36,854 nucleotides of DNA. Origin: Methylobacterium jeotgali (GTDB taxonomy: Bacteria > Pseudomonadota > Alphaproteobacteria > Rhizobiales > Beijerinckiaceae). The stretch spans positions 1 to 36,854 of the forward strand of contig NZ_BPQR01000075.1 of the NCBI RefSeq assembly GCF_022179345.1, written 5' to 3'. Each line of letters begins with the position of its first letter. The first letter of the stretch is position 1. Positions 14,035-21,604 of the stretch are shown one piece after another. The notes beneath the pieces were generated by a model. It did not search any database. It had not been told where the DNA came from and worked only from the letters and a program-made list of their open reading frames with translations. The translations under genes and the position numbers were made by a program.

Positions 14035-16265
14035 TGCACGCCGAAGCCGGCGGCCGGGCGGGTGCCCTCGGCGAGGCTGCCGGCCCCCGGCGCCGCGCGC
14101 ACCGGCGCGAACCCGGCCTGGTTGCCCTGCGCGGGCTGGGCTTTGCGGAACAGGCCGTGCAGCCCGTCGATCACCTCGAAGGAGCGGCGCGAGAGCTTGC
14201 CGGAGACGCCCTGTCCGACCCCGCCGGCGGGCTCGTCGGCCTTCGCCTGCGCCGCCGGGCGGCCGCCGTCCTTGAGGCCGGGGATGGTCCTCAGCTCGAT
14301 GCCGCGATGGGCGGTCTCCATCACGTCGTGCCAAGTCATGCCGGGAAGGGAGCCGCCGGTCATCTTGTTCGTCGAGGTGTGGTCGTCGTTGCCGTACCAG
14401 ACGGCGCCGACGTAGTTGCCGGTGTAGCCCACGAACCAGGCGTCGCGGTAGGCGTTGGTGGTGCCGGTCTTGCCCGCGATCTTCAGGCCCTCGATCTGCA
14501 CCCGCCGGGCGGTGCCCTCCTCCACGACCTTGTTGAGCATGTAGTTCATGTCGGCCACGACCTGGGTCGAGAGCACCTGGGCGGGCTTCTCGTCGTCGTG
14601 GCGGTAGACGATCTCGCCCGACGAGTTGCGGATCTCGACCGCCGCGTAGGGCTTCGCCCGCTTGCCGCCGTTGGCGAACACCGCGTAGGCGGCGGCCTGG
14701 TCCATCACCGTCACCTCCGCCGAGCCGATCGGCAGCGAGACCGAGTCGGTCAGCGGGTTGGTGATGCCCATGGCGCGGGCGGTCTCGATGATCTTGGCGC
14801 GGCCCGCCTTGGCGGCGCGGGCCTCGTGGCTGATGCCCATGGCCTTGCCGAGCGCGATCGAGACCTTGATCGGGATGGTGTTGATGGATTTCGCGACCGC
14901 GAGCCACATCGGCTGGCGGCCGGAATAGGAGCGGCCGTAGTTCTGCGGGCACCAGTTGCCGATGCAGACGGGGGAGTCGACCACCGTGGTGTCGGGCCGG
15001 AACTGCCCGGAGGCGAGCGCCGCGGCGTAGACGTAGGGCTTGAAGGAGGAGCCGGGCTGGCGCAGCGCGTCGGTGGCGCGGTTGAACTGGCTCTCCCCGT
15101 AGTCGGCGCCGCCGACGATGGCCCGCACCGCTCCGTCCGGGTCCATGACCACCATGGCCCCCTCGTCGACGTCGTACTGGTCGCCGTACTGGCGCAGCAC
15201 GTTCTGCACGACCTCGTCCGCGCGCTTCTGGATGGCGACGTCGAGGGGCGTCTTCACCGTGAGCACCCGGTCCTTGAGCTTGCCCGCGTCGGCGAGCCCC
15301 TTGATCTGCCCGAAGGCCCAGTCGAGGTAGTAGTCCGCGGTGATGTCGCGGGTGCGCGTGACCGGGGTCGCGGGGTTGCGCAGCGCCGTCTGGATCTGGC
15401 CTTCCGTGAGGAAGCCCGCCTCGACCATGTTGTGCAGCACGTCGACGGCCCGCGCGCGGGCGGCGGGCAGGTTGACGTGGGGCGCGTACTTCGTCGGCGC
15501 CTTGAAGAGGCCGGCGAGCATCGCCGCCTCCGCGAGGCTGATGTCCTTGAGCGGCTTGCCGAAATAGTAGTCGGCCGCCGCCACCGCCCCGAAGGTGCCG
15601 CCGCCCATGTAGGCCCGGTCGAGATAGAGCTTCAGGATCTCGTTCTTGGAGAGGTGCGTCTCGAGCCAGAGGGCGAGGAACGCCTCGTTGATCTTGCGCT
15701 CCAGCGTGCGCTCGTTCGACAGGAACAGGTTCTTGGCGAGCTGCTGGGTGATCGAGGACCCCCCTTGCGTGTTGCCCCCGCCCCGCGAGTTCGAGACCAC
15801 GGCGCGCAGCGTCCCGATCGGGTCGATGCCCCAGTGCTCGTAGAAGCGCCGGTCCTCCGTCGAGACCAGCGCCTTGATCATCACGTCGGGAAACTCGTCG
15901 AGCTTGAGCGAGTCGTCGTGTTTGATGCCCCGCCGGCCGACCTCGGCGCCGTAGCGGTCGAGGAAGGTGACCGCGAGGTCCTGCTGCTTGAGCCAGTTGT
16001 CGCTGGTCAGGTTGAAGGCGGGCTGCGCCAGCGCCAGGACCAGGATCGCCCCGCCCGCGCCGATGGTGACGCCCTCGCTCGTCAGGTCGAGGACGACGCG
16101 CTTCCAGCCCCGTACCGAGAGCACGCTCATGCGCTCCTGGAAGCGTTCGTAGGCCTCGCCGGTCGAGCGGCCGCTGTCGTAGAGGCCGGCGTTGACCCAG
16201 GCGTCGAAGGCGAGCGCCGCCCGCTTGATGCGCACGAGGATCGCGTTGGCAGTCGGAAGGCGCAC
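14031..16265 (-). CDS. Class A penicillin-binding protein (PBP1A type)
   Basis: A bifunctional murein synthase of 744 residues from GTG 16265. Order: cytoplasmic N-terminus, one membrane anchor (about residues 69-85), a GT51 glycosyltransferase with catalytic Glu137 in STEDRRFYEHWG and the GGSSITQQLAKNLFL block, then a transpeptidase with S406-x-x-K409 (SSFK), SIN at 460-462 and KTGT at 599-602. All catalytic motifs are intact. The Pro/Ala/Gly-rich tail after residue 690 is unstructured. The start is uncertain: the frame extends to 16403 and another GTG lies at 16301. It heads an operon with the DUF1214 and DUF1254 genes, joined by 4-nt overlaps. Confidence 0.93.
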   Translation of the reverse strand: MRLPTANAILVRIKRAALAFDAWVNAGLYDSGRSTGEAYERFQERMSVLSVRGWKRVVLDLTSEGVTIGAGGAILVLALAQPAFNLTSDNWLKQQDLAVTFLDRYGAEVGRRGIKHDDSLKLDEFPDVMIKALVSTEDRRFYEHWGIDPIGTLRAVVSNSRGGGNTQGGSSITQQLAKNLFLSNERTLERKINEAFLALWLETHLSKNEILKLYLDRAYMGGGTFGAVAAADYYFGKPLKDISLAEAAMLAGLFKAPTKYAPHVNLPAARARAVDVLHNMVEAGFLTEGQIQTALRNPATPVTRTRDITADYYLDWAFGQIKGLADAGKLKDRVLTVKTPLDVAIQKRADEVVQNVLRQYGDQYDVDEGAMVVMDPDGAVRAIVGGADYGESQFNRATDALRQPGSSFKPYVYAAALASGQFRPDTTVVDSPVCIGNWCPQNYGRSYSGRQPMWLAVAKSINTIPIKVSIALGKAMGISHEARAAKAGRAKIIETARAMGITNPLTDSVSLPIGSAEVTVMDQAAAYAVFANGGKRAKPYAAVEIRNSSGEIVYRHDDEKPAQVLSTQVVADMNYMLNKVVEEGTARRVQIEGLKIAGKTGTTNAYRDAWFVGYTGNYVGAVWYGNDDHTSTNKMTGGSLPGMTWHDVMETAHRGIELRTIPGLKDGGRPAAQAKADEPAGGVGQGVSGKLSRRSFEVIDGLHGLFRKAQPAQGNQAGFAPVRAAPGAGSLAEGTRPAAGFGVQ

Positions 16266-16492
16266 GGGCTTCGTTCCGTCTTTCCTCGGGCCGCGCAGGA
16301 CCTTCTCGCACGGGGTCCGCGCGCTCGCTGTGTAGCAAGGGGCGGCCGCCTCCGCGAGGCTTAACGCGGAATGCGGCCGGACGGACTCCGCCCTTTCCCG
16401 CAACCCGGCGTAAAGGTTAACGGGGATTGCGGCGCGGCCATGGCTGGCGCCCCGCGGTTGCGGGCCGGGCGCGCTGCCCCCATAGGAGGCGG

Positions 16493-16990
16493 ATGCCCGC
16501 GAAGCCCAAGCCGCCGCCTCCGGGGCCGGAGGACGGCGCCCCGCCCGCGCCGTTCTGGCGCACCAAGACCCTCGAGACCCTGACGCCGCAGGAGTGGGAG
16601 AGCCTCTGCGACGGCTGCGGGCGATGCTGCCTGATCAAGCTCGAGGACGAGGACACCGGCGAGGTCCACCACACCGATATCGGCTGCACGCTCCTCGACG
16701 GCCGGCGCTGCCGCTGCCGCGACTACGCCAATCGCCAGAAGCGGGTGCCCGACTGCGTGCGCCTGACCCCGGAGGCGGTCCGCGCCCTGACCTGGCTGCC
16801 GCGGACCTGCGCCTACCGCCTCGTGCGCGACGGGCAGGACCTCTACCCCTGGCACCCCCTCGTCTCCGGCCGCCGGGCAAGCGTCCACGAGGCCGGCATC
16901 TCGGTGCGCGGGCGGCTCTCCGGCAACGAGGAGGAGTTCGACGACGAGGAGTATCCCGACCGCATCGTCTCCTGGCCGGGCGAGTCCTGA
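16493..16990 (+). CDS. YcgN/UPF0260 family cysteine-cluster protein
   Basis: The 165-residue soluble protein carries the conserved pattern CDGCGRCC (about 39-46), GCTLLDGRRCRCRDY, PDC and RTCAYR of the UPF0260/YkgJ-like family, which probably binds zinc or an iron-sulfur cluster. ATG 16493 has AGGAGG at 16484-16489, 3 nt away, a strong if tight site, so the longer frame from 16427 was rejected. The N-terminal 18 residues are a Pro/Lys-rich tail, and the C-terminus is acidic (EEEFDDEEYPD). The family has no settled function. It is divergent from the PBP operon across 227 bp. Confidence 0.9.
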   Translation: MPAKPKPPPPGPEDGAPPAPFWRTKTLETLTPQEWESLCDGCGRCCLIKLEDEDTGEVHHTDIGCTLLDGRRCRCRDYANRQKRVPDCVRLTPEAVRALTWLPRTCAYRLVRDGQDLYPWHPLVSGRRASVHEAGISVRGRLSGNEEEFDDEEYPDRIVSWPGES

Positions 16991-17028
16991 GTCCGAGGTA
17001 TCCGTCAGTCAGAACGGGAGAGTCCGAG

Positions 17029-17385
17029 ATGAGAGCCTTCTGGGACGATGGCGGGAGCAGCCTAGCCGCCGACCAGGCACGGCCCGTGAGCCTGGAGGAG
17101 GCCTGCCGGCTCTGGTCCGACCTGCGGGGCAGTGAGGGAAGTTTCCTCGGATTGATCGATGACCGGGACAGGACGATTCAGTTCTACTTCGACGGCGGCA
17201 TCCCGGACGATGTCGAGGATGCGCGGCATCTGCGGATCGTCTTGATGGACCTGCCGGAGCCGGAGAAGGGGGGCTCCCACGGCCGGCAGGTGGCGGTCGG
17301 CGACGTGCAGCGCCTCATCGGGCGGGCGTTCGAGCTCGGCGCGGATCACCGCCACTTCGGCGGGTTGACCTTCACCTCCTGGTAG
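17029..17385 (+). CDS. Hypothetical protein (118 aa)
   Basis: ATG 17029 is preceded by GGGAG at about 9 nt. The product is a small soluble protein with an alternating strand/helix look: EEACRLWSDLRG, FLGLIDDRDRTIQFYFDGG, HLRIVLMDLPEPEKGGSHGRQVAVGDVQRLIGRAFELGADHRHFGGLTFTSW. I do not recognise the family; the size and fold would fit an immunity-like protein, but nothing toxin-like is adjacent. Codon use is looser than its neighbours (CTA, GCA, AGT, GGA, TTG, ATT), which may mean more recent acquisition. Its 3' end overlaps the convergent NrsF gene by 14 bp. Confidence 0.7.
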   Translation: MRAFWDDGGSSLAADQARPVSLEEACRLWSDLRGSEGSFLGLIDDRDRTIQFYFDGGIPDDVEDARHLRIVLMDLPEPEKGGSHGRQVAVGDVQRLIGRAFELGADHRHFGGLTFTSW

Positions 17386-18088
17386 GGCTCTGGCCAAGGT
17401 CCGGGATCCCCGACCGCGACAGGATGCGTCCCCCGAAAAACCCGTTGAGGGCGAGGATCAGAGCCACCGCCACGGCGTGGCTGGCCAGATCGGTGAGGGT
17501 GGCGTCGTGCGGGTGGAAGGGCACGAGGAGGAGCGCCGCGGCCGCCGCCGCCGCGAGCCCCCCGAGCCCCGCGGCGAGCCCCGGCTGGAGCGGGCAGGCC
17601 CGGCGCAGCATCAGGACGAGCAGCGCCGAGAGCGGCAGCGAGACGCTCATCAGGAAGGCGAAGCAGTGGGCGGTCTCGCCCTCCGCCGCGCCGCTCCCCG
17701 GCGCGAGCCAGCCCCGCAGGCAGCCGAGCCCGCTCGCCCCGATCCAGAGCAGTGCGGGAGCGGCGGGCAGCAGCGCCCAGCGCCGGGAGCGGCCCGGCAC
17801 GCTGACCTGGAAGGCGGCGAGCGCCGCCGCGATCGCGGTGAGCCCGGCGCCGGCCGCCGCGTAGCGCAGGTCCGGCGTCGCCATGCGCCGGGCCAGCGTC
17901 TCCATGTCGGCGAAGGGGCTCATGGCGAGCGCCAGGAGCGCCACCGCGCCGAGCCAGCCGAGCGCCCGCAGGCTCGGCGGCGCCAGCGGCCGCACGGGGG
18001 CGAGGTCCCCGGCCAGCGCCTCGACCAGCGCCTCGCGGCGCGCGGCCGGGCTCGCGGAGGATGGGCTCGCGGAAGGCCCGTCAGACAT
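17372..18088 (-). CDS. NrsF-type anti-sigma factor (DUF1109)
   Basis: A 238-residue inner-membrane protein with a cytoplasmic N-terminus of about 40 residues and six hydrophobic segments, as in the NrsF/DUF1109 family. These proteins hold an ECF sigma factor inactive and release it under metal or oxidative stress; in Caulobacter NrsF two conserved cysteines are needed. Cysteines here are Cys123 (GLGCLRGW), Cys142 (AHCFAF) and Cys165 (RRACPL). The ATG overlaps the last 8 nt of the sigma gene (ATGTCTGA), so the pair is translationally coupled, as expected for a sigma/anti-sigma couple. Confidence 0.88.
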   Translation of the reverse strand: MSDGPSASPSSASPAARREALVEALAGDLAPVRPLAPPSLRALGWLGAVALLALAMSPFADMETLARRMATPDLRYAAAGAGLTAIAAALAAFQVSVPGRSRRWALLPAAPALLWIGASGLGCLRGWLAPGSGAAEGETAHCFAFLMSVSLPLSALLVLMLRRACPLQPGLAAGLGGLAAAAAAALLLVPFHPHDATLTDLASHAVAVALILALNGFFGGRILSRSGIPDLGQSPTRR

Positions 18089-18839
18089 CGCCCCGCTCCC
18101 GTTCCCCGGAGAGTGCCCCGCGCAGCGCCTTCAGCGCCCGGTGCAGGTTCACCTTGAGCGCGCCCTTGCTGCGCCCCGTCAGCCGCGCGGCCTCGTCGAG
18201 GGAGCGCTCGCGCAGCGCGAGGTGCTCCACCGCCTCCCGCTGGCCCTGCGGCAGGGCCGCGACCGCCCGGCGCAGATGCGCCGAGCGCTCCCGCGCCTCG
18301 ATCCCCATGCCGGGACCGGGCGCCGGATCGGCCTCCCCCTCGTAGGCCGCCGGATCGTGAACCTCCCGGGGCTGGCGGCCGCCGCGGCGCAGGGCGTCGA
18401 CGCTCCGCCGCCGGGCGATGGCGCCGAGCCAGGGCAGGAAGGGACGGGCGGGGTCGTAGCTCGCCCGCGCCCGGTGCAGCGTCACCAGCGTGTCCTGGAC
18501 CACGTCCTCGACCGCCTCGCCCCGCAGGCCCTGCCCGCGGGCGACCCGGGCGATCACCGGCGCGCAGGCCCGCAGCAGCCGGCGATAGGCCTGCGCGTCG
18601 CCGCCCTGCGCGGCGGCCATGTCCGCGGCCATCGCGGCGTCGGGGCCGGAGGCGGCCCGGTCGGTGGCTCTCTGGCCGTCCTCGCGCATGCCGGCCCCGG
18701 TGCCGCGCCGCATCCGGGACGGCGCCCTTCCCTGTAGGCCGGGATCGCCCAGGGCGGAAGCCGGGGCCGGCCCGCCCCGGGCCAGGCAGATCGCGATCAT
18801 CCCCTCGAATCCATCGCCGCCGGACCTCGCCCTGCACAT
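18081..18839 (-). CDS. ECF RNA polymerase sigma factor, NrsF-linked
   Basis: Sigma region 2 is visible as AYRRLLRACAPVIARVARGQGLRGEAVEDVVQDTLVTLHRARASYDPARPFLPWLGAIARRRSVDALRR and region 4 as LPQGQREAVEHLALRERSLDEAARLTGRSKGALKVNLHRALKALRG, giving a group with no extra C-terminal domain. From ATG 18839 the protein has 252 residues, about 75 more than usual at the N-terminus. I chose this start because GGAGG lies 7 nt upstream and the ECF-like promoter ends 29 bp upstream; ATG 18689 (202 aa) and 18632 (183 aa) give more typical lengths but have poor ribosome binding sites. The NrsF anti-sigma gene overlaps its stop. Stress-responsive regulation is likely. Confidence 0.85.
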   Translation of the reverse strand: MCRARSGGDGFEGMIAICLARGGPAPASALGDPGLQGRAPSRMRRGTGAGMREDGQRATDRAASGPDAAMAADMAAAQGGDAQAYRRLLRACAPVIARVARGQGLRGEAVEDVVQDTLVTLHRARASYDPARPFLPWLGAIARRRSVDALRRGGRQPREVHDPAAYEGEADPAPGPGMGIEARERSAHLRRAVAALPQGQREAVEHLALRERSLDEAARLTGRSKGALKVNLHRALKALRGALSGERERGDV

Positions 18840-18867
18840 GACGGCGCCTCCGCCGCGTCCCGGTCGG

Positions 18868-18893
18868 TTCGCCGGGGCCGCGCCGACCGTTAC
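18868..18893 (-). promoter_or_regulatory. ECF-type autoregulatory promoter of the sigma/NrsF operon
   Basis: On the minus strand GTAACG (18893-18888) and CGAA (18871-18868) are separated by exactly 16 nt. As I recall, the Caulobacter SigF consensus, also NrsF-controlled, is GTAACC-N16-CGAA. Transcription would begin near 18860, just upstream of the GGAGG that serves ATG 18839. Confidence 0.65.
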
Positions 18894-19088
18894 CTCGGCC
18901 CGTGAAAAAATCCGCGGCTCGCAAGACGGATGGAACGGAATGCGCGCCTGACCCTGGCGACGGAGGATCGATCTCCCTCAACCCGTGATGGAAGAGAAGA
19001 AAGTTCTGGTGCTGTCTTCCCGTCAGGCTGGACAGCTCCGAGAGCGGCCTCTAGGTGCCCTCCATCGGATCGATCGAAGGGAACCGGA

Positions 19089-20108
19089 ATGTCGGCAGGA
19101 ACCATGCGCGCGCTCGTCCTCGACAGCCATGGCGGCCTCGACAACCTGCGCCTCGTCTCCGACAAGCCGGTCCCGAGCGCGGAGGCGGGCCACGTCGTCA
19201 TCCGGGTGCGCGCCTCCTCCTTCAACTACCACGACGTGTTCACCGTGCGCGGGATGCCGGGCATCAAGGTGCCGCTGCCCGTCGTCATCGGCCTCGATAT
19301 GGCCGGCGAGATCGCCGAGGTCGGCCCCGGCGTCGAGGGTTGGGCGAAGGGCGACCGGGTGCTCGTCAACCCGGTCAACAAGCGCAAGGGCCTGCTCGGC
19401 GAGATGATGGACGGCGGCATGGCCGAGTACTGCCTCGTCGCCGCCGACCAGCTCATCCGCATGCCCGACGGCGTCTCCTTCGAGGATGCCGCCTCGCTCC
19501 CCGTCGCCTACGGCACGGCCCACCGGATGATCGTGACCCACAACACGGTCAAGAAGGGCGACCGGGTGCTGGTGCTCGGCGCCTCCGGCGGCGTCGGCAC
19601 GGGCTGCGTGCTGCTCGCCAAGCAGCTCGGCGCCGAGGTGATCGCCTGCGCCGGCAGCGCCGACAAGATGGACCGCCTCAAGGCGCTCGGCGCCGACGAG
19701 GTCATCAACTACCGCGACACCGACTTCTCGAAATGGGCGATCGAGCGCTACGGCAAGCCGCAGCGGCGCACCTACGAGGGCGGCGTCGACGTCGTCATCA
19801 ACTTCACCGGCGGCGACACCTGGGTGCCTTCGCTGCGCTGCCTGAAGCGGGGCGGCAAGCTCCTGGTCTGCGGGGCCACCGCCGGGCACGACCCGAAGGA
19901 GGACCTGCGCTACGTCTGGAGCTTCGAATTGCAGATCATCGGCTCGAACAGCTTCTACGACGACAACCTCGCCGAGCTGATGCGCATGATCGCCGCCGGC
20001 GAGATCAAGCCCGTCATCGACAAGGTGCTGCCGCTGGAGGAGGCCGCCGAAGGCCTGCGCCTGATCCAGGACCGCGAGGTGATGGGCAAGGTCGTCGTCA
20101 CGCCGTAG
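19089..20108 (+). CDS. MDR superfamily quinone oxidoreductase/zinc-type alcohol dehydrogenase-like protein
   Basis: A 339-residue NAD(P)-dependent medium-chain reductase. The N-terminal GroES-like half contains RASSFNYHDVFTVRGMPGIKVPLPVVIGLDMAGEIAEVGPGVEGWAKGDRV. The Rossmann half has the dinucleotide motif VLVLGASGGVGTGCVLLAKQLGAEVIACAG and GADEVINYRD. The ADH catalytic zinc Cys is replaced (Asn-Tyr-His in SFNYHDVF), so it is probably a zinc-independent enoyl or quinone reductase. Start at ATG 19089 follows AGGGA; ATG 19104 with AGGA is also possible. It heads the co-directional block running to 27730. CoA-thioester genes downstream suggest an enoyl-CoA type substrate, but this is inference. 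Confidence 0.87.
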   Translation: MSAGTMRALVLDSHGGLDNLRLVSDKPVPSAEAGHVVIRVRASSFNYHDVFTVRGMPGIKVPLPVVIGLDMAGEIAEVGPGVEGWAKGDRVLVNPVNKRKGLLGEMMDGGMAEYCLVAADQLIRMPDGVSFEDAASLPVAYGTAHRMIVTHNTVKKGDRVLVLGASGGVGTGCVLLAKQLGAEVIACAGSADKMDRLKALGADEVINYRDTDFSKWAIERYGKPQRRTYEGGVDVVINFTGGDTWVPSLRCLKRGGKLLVCGATAGHDPKEDLRYVWSFELQIIGSNSFYDDNLAELMRMIAAGEIKPVIDKVLPLEEAAEGLRLIQDREVMGKVVVTP

Positions 20109-20165
20109 AGCGCTCTCCGCCGACGCGGACGCCGGTTCGGCGAAAGAGAGCGCGTCGCAAAGATG

Positions 20166-20200
20166 GGAGCTGCGTCCGGTCCACGATCGGACGCAGCTCC
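20166..20200 (+). terminator. Long intergenic hairpin after the MDR gene
   Basis: GGAGCTGCGTCCG (20166-20178) and CGGACGCAGCTCC (20188-20200) form a perfect 13-bp stem with a 9-nt loop, 57 bp after the MDR stop and 42 bp before the thioesterase ATG. There is no U-tract, so it may be a partial terminator, an attenuator or an RNA-stabilising element. Confidence 0.5.
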
Positions 20201-20242
20201 GCGGCCCACGAGCGCCGCGAGAAGAACCGAACCGGAGCGAAC

Positions 20243-20665
20243 ATGTCCGACAAGATCCTGACGGCCGAGGAGGTCGAGGCCCTCATCACCCGAGGGCCCT
20301 TCCACCAGTGGCTCGGACTGAGGGTCAAGAAGGTCGAGGCCGACGCGATCGAGCTGACCGCGACCTGGCGCGAGGAGTGGGTGGTCAACCCCGATCGCCG
20401 CTATACCCATGGCGGCATCCTCGCGGCGCTCGTCGACCTCACCGCCGACTGGGCGCTGGTCTCCCGCACCGGCCGGGGCGTGCCGACCGTCGACATGCGG
20501 GTCGACTACCACCGGCCGGCGATGCCGGGCGACCTCACGGCGCGGGGCAAGGTCGTGAAATTCGGCGGCCAGTTCTCGGTGGCCGAGGCCTCCGTGTTCG
20601 ACGCCGAGGGCAAGCTGCTCGCCAGCGGCCGGGGCGTCTACCTCACCGCGCCGCCGAAGGCCTGA
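20243..20665 (+). CDS. PaaI-type hotdog thioesterase
   Basis: A 140-residue hotdog-fold protein of the PaaI/YbgC-like acyl-CoA thioesterase group. The family active-site segment is YTHGGILAALVDLTADWAL: HGG followed by an Asp on the central helix. Later VDMRVDYHRPAMPGDLTARGKVVKFGGQ covers the strand region. ATG 20243 follows GGAG at 7 nt. Such enzymes hydrolyse acyl- or aryl-CoA thioesters to free acid and CoA and act as tetramers. The glyoxalase-like gene begins 8 bp downstream, so the two are almost certainly cotranscribed. The acyl-CoA ligase at 26201, in the same block, makes a CoA-linked pathway plausible. Confidence 0.88.
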   Translation: MSDKILTAEEVEALITRGPFHQWLGLRVKKVEADAIELTATWREEWVVNPDRRYTHGGILAALVDLTADWALVSRTGRGVPTVDMRVDYHRPAMPGDLTARGKVVKFGGQFSVAEASVFDAEGKLLASGRGVYLTAPPKA

Positions 20666-20673
20666 GCCCGGCG

Positions 20674-21519
20674 ATGAAACCGCCCCGCGAGGGTCTCTTC
20701 GACCACGCCGTGCTCAACCTGCATTACGGGGTCGACGAGGGCGAGGCGCTCCTCGCCTCCCTCGGCTTCACCGTGAGCCCGCGGGGCTACCATACGCTCG
20801 GCTCCATCAACCATACGGTGGCGCTGGGTTCGAGCTACCTCGAGATCGTCGGGCTCGACCCCGCGAACCCGAAGCCGCGCAAGGAGCTTCTCGACTCCCC
20901 GCTCGGCCTCGACGGGCTCGTCTGGAGCAGCGACGACATCCAAGCCGCCCATGCCCGCCTCGTCGCGGCGGGGCTGCCGGCCTCCGAGCCCGGCACCTTC
21001 GGCCGTCCGGTCAGCGTCGACGGCCATGAGGTCGAGGCGCGCTTCGAGGTGACGCGGCTGGCGCCGGGATGGTTCGCGCCGGCCCGGCTCTACTTCTGCG
21101 ACCACCTCACGCCGGAGCTCGTCTGGCAGGAGGGGTTCTCGAACCACCCGAACACGGCGGACCGCATCCTCGCCGTCCATGTCGCCGCTGAGGACCCGGC
21201 GGCCGAGGCGGCCCGGCTCGCAACCTTCCTCGGCGTGCCCGCCCCCGGGGACGGCCGCATCGAGAGCGGCGGCGTGCCGATCCTGTTCGAGACCCCGGAG
21301 ACCGTCGCCGAGCGTCTCGGCGAACCGTTCTCCCCGGAGGCCCGCGTGCCGCGGGTGGCCGGGCTGACCCTCGGCGTGCGCTCCCTCGACGCCCTCGAGA
21401 CGAGCCTCGCGCCCCGCTGGGCGGGGGCGGCCCTGCGGCGGGAGGCTGATGCCGTCACCGTCCCGGCGGCGGCCTGCTTCGGCGTGACGCTGGCCTTCCG
21501 CGAGGGCGCCGGCGGCTGA
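20674..21519 (+). CDS. Glyoxalase-like (VOC superfamily) protein
   Basis: A 281-residue protein beginning FDHAVLNLHYGVDEGEALLASLGFTVSPRGYHTLGSINHTVALGSSYLEIVGLDP, which is the Glyoxalase_3-like VOC pattern: an N-terminal His metal ligand, a second His in NHTVAL and a Glu in YLEIVG. A second, weaker VOC half follows (DRILAVHVAAEDPAAEAARLATFLGVP; LTLGVRSLDAL). The reaction is unknown; VOC proteins include lyases, dioxygenases and epimerases. It starts 8 bp after the thioesterase gene and is followed by a 10-bp stem hairpin, which may end this two- or three-gene unit. Confidence 0.82.
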   Translation: MKPPREGLFDHAVLNLHYGVDEGEALLASLGFTVSPRGYHTLGSINHTVALGSSYLEIVGLDPANPKPRKELLDSPLGLDGLVWSSDDIQAAHARLVAAGLPASEPGTFGRPVSVDGHEVEARFEVTRLAPGWFAPARLYFCDHLTPELVWQEGFSNHPNTADRILAVHVAAEDPAAEAARLATFLGVPAPGDGRIESGGVPILFETPETVAERLGEPFSPEARVPRVAGLTLGVRSLDALETSLAPRWAGAALRREADAVTVPAAACFGVTLAFREGAGG

Positions 21520-21545
21520 GGCGCCCTTCGGGCACGCAGCCTTGC

Positions 21546-21569
21546 TCTCGCGCCGGAGCCGGCGCGAGA
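21546..21569 (+). terminator. Hairpin between the VOC gene and the second GGT gene
   Basis: TCTCGCGCCG (21546-21555) and CGGCGCGAGA (21560-21569) form a perfect 10-bp stem with loop GAGC. It lies 27 nt after the VOC stop and 35 nt before the GGT-family ATG. There is no U-tract, so the terminator role is uncertain. Confidence 0.45.
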
Positions 21570-21604
21570 TGCCTCACGATCCTCCCCGCCATCGAGGCCG
21601 AGCC

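Noticed and set aside
13345..16338. A 997-codon minus-strand frame spanning DUF1214 and the PBP
   Set aside because: Only the part below 14034 is protein-like; the rest is an out-of-phase reading of the PBP gene, so it is not a fusion.
16594..17385. 263-codon plus-strand frame that would fuse an upstream segment to the 118-aa protein
   Set aside because: The upstream part is an out-of-frame reading of the YcgN-like gene; the real start is ATG 17029 with its own ribosome binding site.
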